DNA of 64,000 nucleotides, from assembly GCF_014879975.1 (NCBI RefSeq), contig NZ_CP062501.1, forward strand, positions 620,001 to 684,000, read 5' to 3'. Shown here piece by piece: positions 36,827 through 46,064 of this stretch. A model generated the notes under the pieces. It saw nothing but the letters and a program-made list of their open reading frames with translations. It was not told where the DNA came from and did no database searches. The stretch's first letter is position 1. Each line of letters starts with the position of its first letter. Source of the DNA: Vibrio bathopelagicus. Lineage in GTDB: Bacteria > Pseudomonadota > Gammaproteobacteria > Enterobacterales > Vibrionaceae. Both the position numbers and the translations under genes were made by a program.

Positions 36827-39402
36827 TGAAGAAAAGTTACGCCAGTACACCAAGAAACACTCTAGCCAAATTAATTACCCGTATCGTTATTTTAGTTATA
36901 GGGGTTATGGCGCTTGGCGTGCTTATTCATAATTATGAAACCAGTAGTCGCATTGTAAAGCAAGAAACGAATCGGACGGTTCAGCAGACTTCTAGCTTGA
37001 TACAGAACATGTTTGATTACCGTTTATCGGTATTACAGATTCACCAAGATAGCAGTTCGCACAGTGCGGTGTTGAGACAGTACTTTGATACCAATGACGA
37101 AGAAGCGCTGAGTTATTTTTTCTTTGGTGTTGACCAGCGTGAACCTAATCACGCCCCAGATATGCGCTTTGTCGCGACTCACGATGGTGTCGTTTGGGAC
37201 GATGGTAATGGTCAGTTTTACGGTTTGGATTACACCAATCTGGAAAAAATTTCTAATGAGGTCGCATTCAGCAGTAATTGGCATTTTTTAAAGTTGACGA
37301 CGGAGATTGGAGAGCGTCATCTATTAGCTCGACGCACGCCAGTTGTTGATAACGAAACGGGTGAGGTTCTGGGCCAGCTGTATATCGCCATAGTGCTGGA
37401 TAATAACTTCTCTCTCGCGGAATCGATTCAACAGGGAAGCAACTGCGAAAACATTGTAATAGAGGCGCACGGTACGCCTGTTACCTCTACATTCAGTGGG
37501 GATGAAAGTTACACGATCACGGATATCCTCAATTACAAACAGCATGATCAACTACTAAGTCACTTTGTGACCATTGCGACGATTAAGATTAATGCGGTCG
37601 ATACGCCACTCATTATCCGCGCCGTGCAAAAGAACACTAACTTTATTGCGTTAGAAGAAAACTATGAACGCGCGATCATTGTCGTCGTTGTCGTGATCAT
37701 ACTCGTATCCTTCTTTGCAAAAGCTTGGATTCAGAGAAAGGTCGCGGCTGAACTCGATAAGTTAATGGACTTTACTCGCTCAGCAAGTGGCAACGAAGAC
37801 TACAACAAATTTGATGGCTCCAACATCTTCGAATTCCACCATATTGGCTGTACGTTAGAAGATACTTTTGAACGATTGTCTGAACAAAATCAAAAATTCC
37901 AAGACCTGTTTAACTTTGCTCATTCACCTATATTGGTTTGGTCTGACAAAGGCGATTTGATCCAGATGAACCCGGCAGCTCGAATGGCTTTGTTTGATGA
38001 AAATGATAACTATGGTGTGATTGCTCAGGAATTTGAGCAACGAATGCTACCTAATATTCAAATGGTGGTTCAAGGGTCAAAGCTGACGGGTATTAACGTG
38101 CCAATCGGAGATAAAGTGTTTCGTTGGAACATATCGGCAATCAGAGTTGAGCACGGCATTACGGGAGTGGTCGTTCAAGGGCAAGATATTACCAAGCTTA
38201 TCGAAGCGGAGCGACAAGCCGATCGTGCCCGTGAGGAAGCTGAACACCTTGCGAATGTGCGCGCAGATTTCTTAGCTAAGATGAGCCACGAGATCCGTAC
38301 ACCGTTAAACGGTATTCTCGGCGTCTCTCAGCTAATGAAACGCTCTATACAGAGTGAAGACAATCGAGACCAGATCGATGTACTTTGTAACAGTGCGGAA
38401 CACCTACTTGCGGTACTTAACGATATTTTGGATTTCTCAAAAATAGAGCAGGGACAGTTCAATATTCAAAAGAAAAACTTCCGTTTGGTTGAGCTCGTTA
38501 ACACGCTAGACAGCATTTATCGTCCGTTGTGTGAAGATAAGTCGGTCGTTTTTGCCATCGATAATCATTTGGCGAGTGATATCGAAATAAGCACAGACCA
38601 AGTGCGCCTTAATCAGATCATGTTTAACTTGTTGAGTAATGCCCTTAAGTTTACTCATCAAGGACGTATTTCGGTGAGTTTCGAACTTGAAAGCATTTTT
38701 AATTCAGACCAAGCCAGCTTGATTGTTCGGGTTAAAGATACCGGTATTGGAATTGATGGCAGTAAAATTGATGCTGTTTTTGAACCGTTTGTTCAAGAAG
38801 ATGAGACGACGACTCGAGAGTATGGCGGCACAGGTTTAGGGCTTACTATTGTTAAGAACCTTGTCGAGATGCTGGAAGGTGATATTCAAGTTCGAAGTGT
38901 TAAAGGAGAAGGTTCCGAGTTTGTTATCGAGATCCCTGTAGAGTTATCTTCACAACCCTTACTAGGTTCTTCGCAGCAACCTCACATTGATCCTCAAGCG
39001 CTGTTTAGCCACTCCCTTAAAGTATTGCTGGTGGAAGACAATCACACGAACGCGTTTATCGCACAAGCTTTCTGTAAGAAGTATGGGATGGCCGTGACTT
39101 GGGCTAAAGATGGTTTAGAAGCGATAGAGTTGGCGAAAGCAGAGACGTTTGATCTTATCTTGATGGATAACCAGCTGCCTAACTTAGGTGGCGTAGAAAC
39201 GACTCAGCAATTAAGAAGCGAAATTGGAATATCAACACCGATTTATGCCTGTACAGCCGATGCACAACAGTCGACCCGAGACAGCTTTATGGCAGCTGGT
39301 GCCAACTATGTAATAGTTAAGCCGATCAAAGAGGAATCGTTGCACCAAGCTTTTGTACATTTCAAAAATGTATACTCGGGTGACATGGAACAACCGATCT
39401 AA
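36826..39402 (+). CDS. luxQ: Autoinducer-2 hybrid sensor kinase/phosphatase LuxQ
   Basis: 858 residues. Two membrane helices (~13-35 and ~280-302) bound a periplasmic double-PAS region that contacts LuxP. A cytoplasmic PAS (~350-460) precedes the kinase with His488 ([12 protein letters not shown]) and boxes NALKFT, DTGIGI and GGTGLGLTI. The receiver Asp781 lies in LMDNQLP. Both sites correspond closely to V. harveyi His492 and Asp785. Without AI-2 it phosphorylates LuxU and thus LuxO; with AI-2 it acts as a phosphatase. luxU and luxO are outside the window. Confidence 0.95.
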
Positions 39403-39497
39403 TCAATGAAGCTAACCAACCTAAGCAAAGTTGCGTTTCTCATTACGATGAAAGTGAGATTGTGATAAAGACAGGAGCGAATAGAGCGTTCTTGTTT

Positions 39498-40157
39498 TTA
39501 TAAAGAACCAGCAGTAAAGGCTTGCTCCAACAGTAACGTTCTCAATTCGTCATTCATCTCTATGTGTTCAGGGAACTGTATTCCCAACAACCAACCTTGG
39601 TCTTGTCTTTTTTTACTCACTACCTTGTAGACAAGTTCGCTATTTAAGTACTCACTCAAGATCGAGTTGGCCTTAATCTTCCAGCCGATATCTATATCCG
39701 ATTGCTGGGTAAGATAGATACCGCAGCCTGATGCAGAAAAATCCACTAAGGTTGCATCTAATGACAAGGTGTCAAAGGTGACTTCACATTCGAGTCGTAC
39801 CTTGTATCTTTCATGCTCGCGAATAGGTTTTGTTGCAAAGCTTGAGGGTGGACGAAGGAATATAAGGTGTGCAGGCGATGTGATGTGAGCCAGTACATTG
39901 GTCTTAAATGCGACAATGTGACCAAGTTCAGTATCGGTAATAGCACGAACAATGATATGGACATTATTAAGCTTTCTTAGCGTTAGTGCTTCCGTGGCTT
40001 TTTGTGAAAGCTCAAGAATCAAGTACTGATCTTGCTTGTGTCCGATGTAAAGCGTACTTATCTGAATTGAGTCATCCGGGCCAAATTCCAACACACCTGC
40101 TGTTCTTGTACCGGGTTTTAGGTATCTGAACAGTTCTAAGTTTTTATCTTTATGCAT
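39498..40157 (-). CDS. PilZ-domain c-di-GMP-binding protein
   Basis: 219 residues from ATG at 40157 (a TTG at 40166 is possible). An N-terminal YcgR-N-like barrel (~10-100) and a C-terminal PilZ domain (~110-215). Both PilZ signatures are present: RxxxR as REHER, and DxSxxG as DFSASG. It should bind c-di-GMP and, by analogy to YcgR-type proteins, act on flagellar motor or surface functions. It is a single gene, convergent with luxQ. Confidence 0.83.
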   Translation of the reverse strand: MHKDKNLELFRYLKPGTRTAGVLEFGPDDSIQISTLYIGHKQDQYLILELSQKATEALTLRKLNNVHIIVRAITDTELGHIVAFKTNVLAHITSPAHLIFLRPPSSFATKPIREHERYKVRLECEVTFDTLSLDATLVDFSASGCGIYLTQQSDIDIGWKIKANSILSEYLNSELVYKVVSKKRQDQGWLLGIQFPEHIEMNDELRTLLLEQAFTAGSL

Positions 40158-40354
40158 ATTCTTCAATGAACAATGTTAATCATCTGTTCAAATAATATAA
40201 CGTCCTGATAAATGTATGTCATTAGTTTCATTTAAGTAATTGTAAAAGTTGAGTCAAAAAGTGAATGGCTTTCCAAAACTAAAACTCAGCTTACTCTTAC
40301 CTCAAAACACGATACACTGATGTCGTTAATCATGTACTGATGGAGAAATATTAA

Positions 40355-40705
40355 ATGGAACTGGAAACTTTACTAAACACGCTGACGCAAACCCCAGAAA
40401 GCATTCAATTTGAAGATACGATGCAGGTGATCGAGGCGAACTATGACTTTTCTGAGAGTGAGTTTCGCAATGGTGATGTAGTGAATATGGCGGGACAGAA
40501 CAATGGTTCGTGTAAGATTTTTGCTTTTGGTTTAGCTCAAGATCTTTCTCCCGAACAAACACTGGCTTGTTTTGGGCAGTTTTATCGCAACGATGTATTA
40601 GGTTTTCCTGAGAATACCGACCATCAAAACATTCGTAATTTTATGATTCATGGTTGGAGTGGTGTACAGTTTTCTCAATCTGCACTGACGGTAAAAGCGA
40701 AGTAA
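40355..40705 (+). CDS. HopJ type III effector family protein
   Basis: 116 residues covering the full HopJ family domain, with typical IEANYDFSESEFRNG and QNNGSCKIFAFG. The family name is historical: free-living vibrios carry it without evidence of secretion, and its role is unknown. No signal peptide. GGAGA precedes the ATG. A perfect 9-bp hairpin terminator follows. Confidence 0.85.
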   Translation: MELETLLNTLTQTPESIQFEDTMQVIEANYDFSESEFRNGDVVNMAGQNNGSCKIFAFGLAQDLSPEQTLACFGQFYRNDVLGFPENTDHQNIRNFMIHGWSGVQFSQSALTVKAK

Positions 40706-40748
40706 ACACTGACCAGGCGAACATTCGTATTCTGAAGCATTACTATCT

Positions 40749-40777
40749 GAAGCGAGAAATGGCATCTCGCTTCTTTT
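40749..40777 (+). terminator. Terminator after HopJ-family gene
   Basis: Perfect stem GAAGCGAGA/TCTCGCTTC, 7-nt loop, then TTTT. Confidence 0.75.
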
Positions 40778-40807
40778 ATGTTTTAGGTGTTGAGACAGGT
40801 TTACTCT

Positions 40808-41116
40808 CTATTGAATAGGCAATGCAGACAAGCACTTGCGACACATACAAACACTGCCTTTAGGGATACTGCTAGTATCACGTTTCTCTAGCTCGAAGCA
40901 CCAGCAGGTTTCTTTACCCGCGCTGATATCACAATGAGCAGGCGCATTACACTGTGGGCACTGATGAGTTGAATTCGAACCGCTAAGGCTATCCATCACT
41001 GAACCTCTTTCGCTTTCAGTTAAGTCTTTCCAACTTATAATCTCATCCATCGTTCTGTGGCAGCCGCTGCATATGCCACCATTATTTTTACAAGCCGCTA
41101 AGCAAGGTGTTTTCAT
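40808..41116 (-). CDS. DUF1289 and cysteine-rich CWC double-domain protein
   Basis: 102 residues with 15 Cys. Residues ~1-45 form a DUF1289 unit (PCLAACKNNGGICSGCHRTMDEI, then SWKDLTESER), and ~50-100 match the cysteine-rich CWC pattern (CPQCNAPAHCDISAGKETCWCFEL, then CMCRKCL). Both halves are likely metal-binding. The fused form is seen in some gammaproteobacteria. Function unknown. No signal peptide. Confidence 0.75.
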   Translation of the reverse strand: MKTPCLAACKNNGGICSGCHRTMDEIISWKDLTESERGSVMDSLSGSNSTHQCPQCNAPAHCDISAGKETCWCFELEKRDTSSIPKGSVCMCRKCLSALPIQ

Positions 41117-41275
41117 CTATCTGACCCGTCATTCATTTGTGCTGAAATGTAGCATATTTGTTTCTTCTTGAAGAGCCAGAAAGCTAAGAAATTACTCAGG
41201 TAAATTTAGAAATGACCTCGTAATTTTTAGGCTTTTCATGTAGCATCTCGCCCCTTTTGTTGAGTGGGGGATATT

Positions 41276-42628
41276 ATGTTTATTGGATTTGATTATGGAA
41301 CAGCTAACTGTTCCGTTGCAGCTATGGTTAATGGAGAGCCAAGCTTGTTGCAGTTAGAAGGTAAGAGTCATTATATTCCCTCAACCGTGTTTGCACCGAC
41401 CCGAGAAAGTGTTTCTGAGCATCTATTTCGTCACTTAAACATCAAGCCCAGTGATGCTATCGGTGAACAGGTGTTGCGACGCGCTATTGCATTGAACCGT
41501 GAAGAGAGTATCGATCTGGTGCCGGAAGACATGGCATTTGGTCAGGCTGCGTTGAACCTCTATTTAGAAGATCCACGTGACGTTTATTATGTTAAGTCTC
41601 CTAAGTCTTTCCTTGGTGCTAGTGGTTTACATGATGTTCAGGTGAGCTTCTTCGAAGATTTAGTGTGCGCCATGATGGCGAATATTAAAAATCAAGCCGA
41701 GCTGACGACTCAAGAGCAGATCAAACAAGCCGTTATCGGCCGACCAATCAACTTCCACGGGCGTGGTGGGGAAGAAGCAAACAGACAAGCTGAACATATT
41801 TTGTCTCGCGCAGCTAAGCGTGCTGGCTTCCAAGATATTGCGTTTCAGTTTGAACCCGTTGCTGCGGGACTTGACTATGAAAGTACACTGACTCGAGACC
41901 AAACCGTATTAGTTGTCGATATTGGTGGTGGTACGACAGATTGCTCATTACTTGAAATGGGACCGACCTGGTCGGGTAAATCGGATCGAACTCAAAGTCT
42001 ACTGGCACACAGTGGCCAGCGAGTTGGTGGTAATGACCTCGATATCTATCTTGCTTTCAAACAATTGATGTCACCTTTTGGTATTGGCAGTAAAGGGACT
42101 TCTGGTATCGATATGCCGTTGACCCAGTTCTGGAACCCGATCGCAATCAATAACGTCGAAGCTCAGAAGAATTTCTATTCTCGAGAAAACCTTGCGGCTT
42201 TGAAGCTACTTCGTAAAGAAGCAGCTGAGCCACAAAAGTTGGATCGCTTGATGAAGGTTTATCACGACACGCTAGGCTACAGCATTGTGCGCAGAGCGGA
42301 AGAAGCTAAGATTGCGTTGGCAGAGTGCGCTCAGTATCGAGCTGCGATTAATGTCGCTTCTGAGCTAGTTGAAGTAGACATCTCAGTTGAGCAGATGGTG
42401 GATGCTATCGAAACTCCGAAATCAAAAATGATTGAGTTGGTAAAAGAAGCAATCCAACAAGGCCAGAAAAAACCAGACGTTATCTATATGACGGGTGGTT
42501 CTGCTCGTTCTCCAATACTGCGTGAAGCTGTAGAGCAAGCGGTGCCGAATGTTCCAATCGTAAGTGGAAACTATTTTGGTTCGGTAACGGCAGGTTTGGC
42601 GCGTTGGGCTGAGGTTTGCTTTAAATAA
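41276..42628 (+). CDS. yegD: Hsp70-family protein YegD
   Basis: 450 residues. An actin-like ATPase fold with phosphate-1 DYGTANCSVA, phosphate-2 VVDIGGGTTDCSLL and adenosine motif TGGSARSPILREA. It lacks the DnaK substrate-binding domain, as usual for YegD. It is thought to be a chaperone-like ATPase without a defined client. ATG at 41276 follows GGGGGA; a GTG at 41264 is less likely. It is monocistronic. Confidence 0.9.
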   Translation: MFIGFDYGTANCSVAAMVNGEPSLLQLEGKSHYIPSTVFAPTRESVSEHLFRHLNIKPSDAIGEQVLRRAIALNREESIDLVPEDMAFGQAALNLYLEDPRDVYYVKSPKSFLGASGLHDVQVSFFEDLVCAMMANIKNQAELTTQEQIKQAVIGRPINFHGRGGEEANRQAEHILSRAAKRAGFQDIAFQFEPVAAGLDYESTLTRDQTVLVVDIGGGTTDCSLLEMGPTWSGKSDRTQSLLAHSGQRVGGNDLDIYLAFKQLMSPFGIGSKGTSGIDMPLTQFWNPIAINNVEAQKNFYSRENLAALKLLRKEAAEPQKLDRLMKVYHDTLGYSIVRRAEEAKIALAECAQYRAAINVASELVEVDISVEQMVDAIETPKSKMIELVKEAIQQGQKKPDVIYMTGGSARSPILREAVEQAVPNVPIVSGNYFGSVTAGLARWAEVCFK

Positions 42629-42664
42629 ATCCGTTTAATAAAACAATAAGTTAAGTGATTCATT

Positions 42665-42698
42665 AGGGTAATTGGTCTTTGGCTGATTACCCTTTTTT
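42665..42698 (+). terminator. Terminator after yegD
   Basis: GGGTAAT and ATTACCC flank a 13-nt loop, followed by six T. Confidence 0.75.
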
Positions 42699-43135
42699 AT
42701 ATCCAGTATTTGTCTGGGTACTTAAAGGTCTACTTTGCATTAGAAGTAGGGGGCTTATTTCACGCCTTTAAAGATTTCTAGTGGGCTCTAAGTGTTACAA
42801 GATGTTTCATTTTCTACCATGGCTTATTTGATGGTCTGATGAGTCTATTTTTAATTTGACTTTTAATGCTCTTATTATGACTTTAAAAACAAAAAATCAT
42901 TTTGATGGATGTAAATAAAACACAAAAATCACCGTTTTGAATAATATAAGTGCTTGTTTGAAATGTCTTTTTTGTTTTTTATAGTATTGTTTTTGTTATT
43001 TTATATATTTTAATGCAACTTTTTCGACATTCATAGATTAGTGTTTTCCTACTTGTTAAACGCAGGTAACAACTTCTCCCTAAAGCACGGAGGTTGTTAG
43101 TGAATAACTCACCCAGTTACATAATGGATATGACA
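42699..43135 (+). other. Long AT-rich leader of the porin gene
   Basis: 437 bp with no gene. Very AT-rich from 42880 to 43020, typical of strongly regulated vibrio porin promoters. A GGAGG site lies at 43087-43092, and GTTGTTAGTGAA at 43093-43104 repeats a Qrr core sequence in the same sense. Confidence 0.4.
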
Positions 43136-44173
43136 ATGAATAAGAAACTTTTAGCGCTAGCAATTTCTGGTGCGGTATTTGGTACACAGGCAGTTGCAGT
43201 AGAACTTTATAACGAAGACGGCACAACATTCTCTGTTGGCGGTCACGTGTCAGTTGCGGTTGGTGATGTTAACAGCGATGACCGTCTAGGTAGTGATGAT
43301 ATTGGTGTTGAGTCTGTTTCTCCACGTATCAACTTCGGTGCAACTCATGATCTTGGTAACGGCTTTACTGCTGATGCTAAAGGTGAATGGGCGCTAAACA
43401 TGCTTGACGGCGGTGATGAGTCATTCACAACTCGTCTTGGCTACATTGGTCTAACTCACGAAGACTTCGGTCGTGGTGTTGTTGGTACTCAATGGGCACC
43501 TTACTACAACGTTGCTGGTGTAGCAGATATGCCAATCGCATTCGCGAATGACTTCATCTACGAAGATCATGGTAACCTAGGTACTGGTCGTGGTGAAGAG
43601 ATGGTGAGCTACGGTAACGCTATCGACTTCGGAAACGCAGGTTCTCTAAGCGCAGCTGTTGCATGGCAAGGTCGTAAAGCTGATGTAAATGATTACGGTA
43701 ACCGTGGTCAAGTTGCATTGAACTACGCAATTGCTGATTTCACTGCAAACTACGCGTACAACACAGGTGATGTTGACTACGTTGGCGTTGCTGGTTCAAA
43801 AACTGCTGATTCTCATGTACTGAGTGCAACATACGGTTCATACGGCGCTGAAGGTCTATACCTTGCGGGTGTTTACGCAATGAACAACTACATGAACTCT
43901 GGCAACAGCCAGATTCTTGAAGAGTCAGTTGCTATTGAATTACTAGCGTCTTACGCACTTTCTAACAGCCTTAACCTAAGCGTTAACTATGAAGCTGTAG
44001 AAGATGATAAGAAGAGCGAAACTGTGTACAGCACTACTGCTCTACAAGCTGAATACAACTTCACATCTCAGTTCGTAGGCTTTGCTGGTTACCAGTTCGA
44101 CCTACAAGGTTCTGGCGTTTACAAAGAAAAAGCTGACGACCAATGGCTACTTGGTGCTCGTTACTACCTGTAA
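43136..44173 (+). CDS. Outer-membrane porin (Gram-negative porin family)
   Basis: 345 residues. The signal peptide (MNKKLLALAISGAVFGTQAVA) is followed by a 16-strand-type beta barrel with alternating aromatic and polar residues and a terminal YYL ending in Leu, a form seen in vibrio porins. The acidic first loop (DVNSDDRLGSDD) suggests cation preference. OmpU/OmpT/OmpL relation cannot be settled. I choose ATG 43136 because it gives a canonical signal peptide, although GTG at 43100 has the better ribosome site. High-expression codon use. Confidence 0.85.
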   Translation: MNKKLLALAISGAVFGTQAVAVELYNEDGTTFSVGGHVSVAVGDVNSDDRLGSDDIGVESVSPRINFGATHDLGNGFTADAKGEWALNMLDGGDESFTTRLGYIGLTHEDFGRGVVGTQWAPYYNVAGVADMPIAFANDFIYEDHGNLGTGRGEEMVSYGNAIDFGNAGSLSAAVAWQGRKADVNDYGNRGQVALNYAIADFTANYAYNTGDVDYVGVAGSKTADSHVLSATYGSYGAEGLYLAGVYAMNNYMNSGNSQILEESVAIELLASYALSNSLNLSVNYEAVEDDKKSETVYSTTALQAEYNFTSQFVGFAGYQFDLQGSGVYKEKADDQWLLGARYYL

Positions 44174-44526
44174 GCCGAAAACTAATTTAGCATAGTGTTT
44201 ACTCCTTAAACTTACCTTTTAGGATACTGTCCTAGGCACAATGCTAAGCCCTCTCTGATCTTTTGATTGGAGAGGGCATTTTTCGTTCTGTTCTACGTAA
44301 AATGTAACCCTGTGATTAGACCTCTCAATTTATCGAGTTGTTCGAAACTAATGGTTTCTCCCCTCGAATATTAGATGTCCCTTGACATCGATAACCGTCT
44401 AAAATTAGCCAAATCAACAAATTGAGCTCAAGATCAGAAATTTGAACTTCGCCACCATCTTGTCAAAGATTCTGTCTTTATGATGCGTTAAACTCTGAAC
44501 TCCTAAAAATAGTTCAGGGATAAACT
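44174..44526 (+). other. Porin 3' region and next promoter
   Basis: 353 bp with no gene. It contains the porin terminator (44248-44283) and then the promoter region of the FAH gene. Nothing else recognised. Confidence 0.4.
44248..44283 (+). terminator. Terminator after porin gene
   Basis: Perfect stem GCCCTCTC/GAGAGGGC with a 14-nt loop, then ATTTTT. Confidence 0.82.
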
Positions 44527-45159
44527 ATGAGCAGCGTTGTAGATCAAGAACAGTTGATGAACTCCAAACGAACGGCAGTACCAACAAAAGTCTTATGTGT
44601 TGGGCGCAATTACGTGGATCATATTGAAGAACTCAACAATGCTATCCCTGACGCTATGGTTGTTTTCAACAAGCCGAGTACCAGCGTTACCTCCTCTCTA
44701 AGTTCCTTCCACCAAGAAGCCCTGCATTACGAAGCTGAGATCTGCTTCATTGTTGAAAACGGTGAATACTCTGCAGTAGGGTTAGGTTTAGATCTCACTA
44801 AGCGAGAGTTACAAAGCCATTTAAAAGCGAAGGGCTTGCCTTGGGAACGCGCAAAAGCATTTGATGGTTCGGCTGTCTTGAGCCGTTTCGTACCGACTGA
44901 TGGGTTGGATTTGTCGGATCTAAATCTAGAACTCTTCATTAATTGCGTTCGAGTCCAAAAAGGACACGTAGAGCAAATGCTGTACTCACCTTCGACTATC
45001 TTGGAAGAACTCTCGTCTTATACCACGCTGCTAGACGGTGATGTGGTGATGACGGGCACTCCAAAAGGGGTTGGATCCGTACACCGAGGTGACATATTCC
45101 TTGGTCGTCTAAAGTGCGGTGAAGCTACATTGATTGAGATCGAGTGGGTAGCGAGCTAG
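44527..45159 (+). CDS. Fumarylacetoacetate hydrolase-family protein
   Basis: 210 residues, the small single-domain FAH form (YcgM/FAHD1-like). The start KVLCVGRNYVDHIEELNN, metal ligands in HYEAEICFIV (Glu), and the signature VVMTGTPKGVG near residue 175 are visible. It is probably an acylpyruvate hydrolase or decarboxylase of 2-keto-acid catabolism; the substrate cannot be assigned. AGGGAT precedes the ATG. It stands alone. Confidence 0.85.
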   Translation: MSSVVDQEQLMNSKRTAVPTKVLCVGRNYVDHIEELNNAIPDAMVVFNKPSTSVTSSLSSFHQEALHYEAEICFIVENGEYSAVGLGLDLTKRELQSHLKAKGLPWERAKAFDGSAVLSRFVPTDGLDLSDLNLELFINCVRVQKGHVEQMLYSPSTILEELSSYTTLLDGDVVMTGTPKGVGSVHRGDIFLGRLKCGEATLIEIEWVAS

Positions 45160-45309
45160 TTAGCCTAATTTTTATAGTTAATAAGTTGGCTTTGTTGACT
45201 GATTGTGGTGTTTAATTCGAAATAATTAACTCATGACAACTGATTGCATCTGGAAGGGTGTAGGTAATTGATATAAAATCCGCCTCCGTTTTTATCAATA
45301 CTGAAACCC

Positions 45310-45939
45310 ATGATCGATTTAGCTATATTACCCGTCTACCTTACTGCCGTTGTTGCACTTCTTCTTTTACCTGGCCCAGATATGTTACTTATTGCCAGTT
45401 CTAGTATGAGTTATGGCCGAAAAGTCGGTGTATTTGCAAGCCTAGGCAATGCAACCTCTGGGATTATTCTGACGGTATTGGCAGCCATGGGTGTATCGGC
45501 GTTGATCGCCATGAGTCCTGTTGCCTTAAAAGCCCTGAATTTGTTGGGTGGCGCTTATCTATTAAAGATGGGTTGGGATTGCCTGCGAACTGAGCAGGGG
45601 AATGCGCCTGAACTCAGCGATAATTCTGCCGCGAAAACCTACTACCAAAGAGCATTGATTAGTAACTTACTTAATCCGAAGGCTCTGATTTTCTTCGTTA
45701 TGTTCTTACCTCAGTTTGTGTCTACGAATATTGAAGCGACTTCGGGTGAGCAGATGTTGATGCTGGGCTTATTATTGAATGTTCTTGGTTTGACATTCAA
45801 TTTCTTGTTGGTTGCTTTAGTGGGTACGGTTGGTAAGTCTCTTGTTGAAAACGCAAAGTTTCGTACCTATCAACAGAAAGTGATGGGCGCTGTGTTCATC
45901 GTTTTAGCGATTTGGATGCTATCTTCCTTCATCGGTTAG
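45310..45939 (+). CDS. LysE-family amino-acid exporter
   Basis: 209 residues, about six helices, with family opening LLLPGPDMLLIASSSMSYGR and the middle ALISNLLNPKALIFFVMFLPQF. It exports an amino acid or homoserine-lactone-like compound; the substrate is unknown. It is the second LysE-type exporter in the window and not closely similar to the one at 21775. No strong ribosome site. A terminator follows. Confidence 0.86.
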   Translation: MIDLAILPVYLTAVVALLLLPGPDMLLIASSSMSYGRKVGVFASLGNATSGIILTVLAAMGVSALIAMSPVALKALNLLGGAYLLKMGWDCLRTEQGNAPELSDNSAAKTYYQRALISNLLNPKALIFFVMFLPQFVSTNIEATSGEQMLMLGLLLNVLGLTFNFLLVALVGTVGKSLVENAKFRTYQQKVMGAVFIVLAIWMLSSFIG

Positions 45940-45958
45940 TTGCATTGTAAATAAGACG

Positions 45959-45988
45959 AAAAATGGACGCTCATTAGCGTCCATTTTT
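45959..45988. terminator. Bidirectional terminator
   Basis: AAAAATGGACGCT and AGCGTCCATTTTT form a perfect 13-bp stem with a 4-nt loop; A- and T-runs allow function on both strands. Confidence 0.88.
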
Positions 45989-46064
45989 GTTTTGATGGTT
46001 TGTATGTTCAACTGGCTACTTTATCTCATCAGATATAAGCTTCACACTGAACTGAACTGCACGC

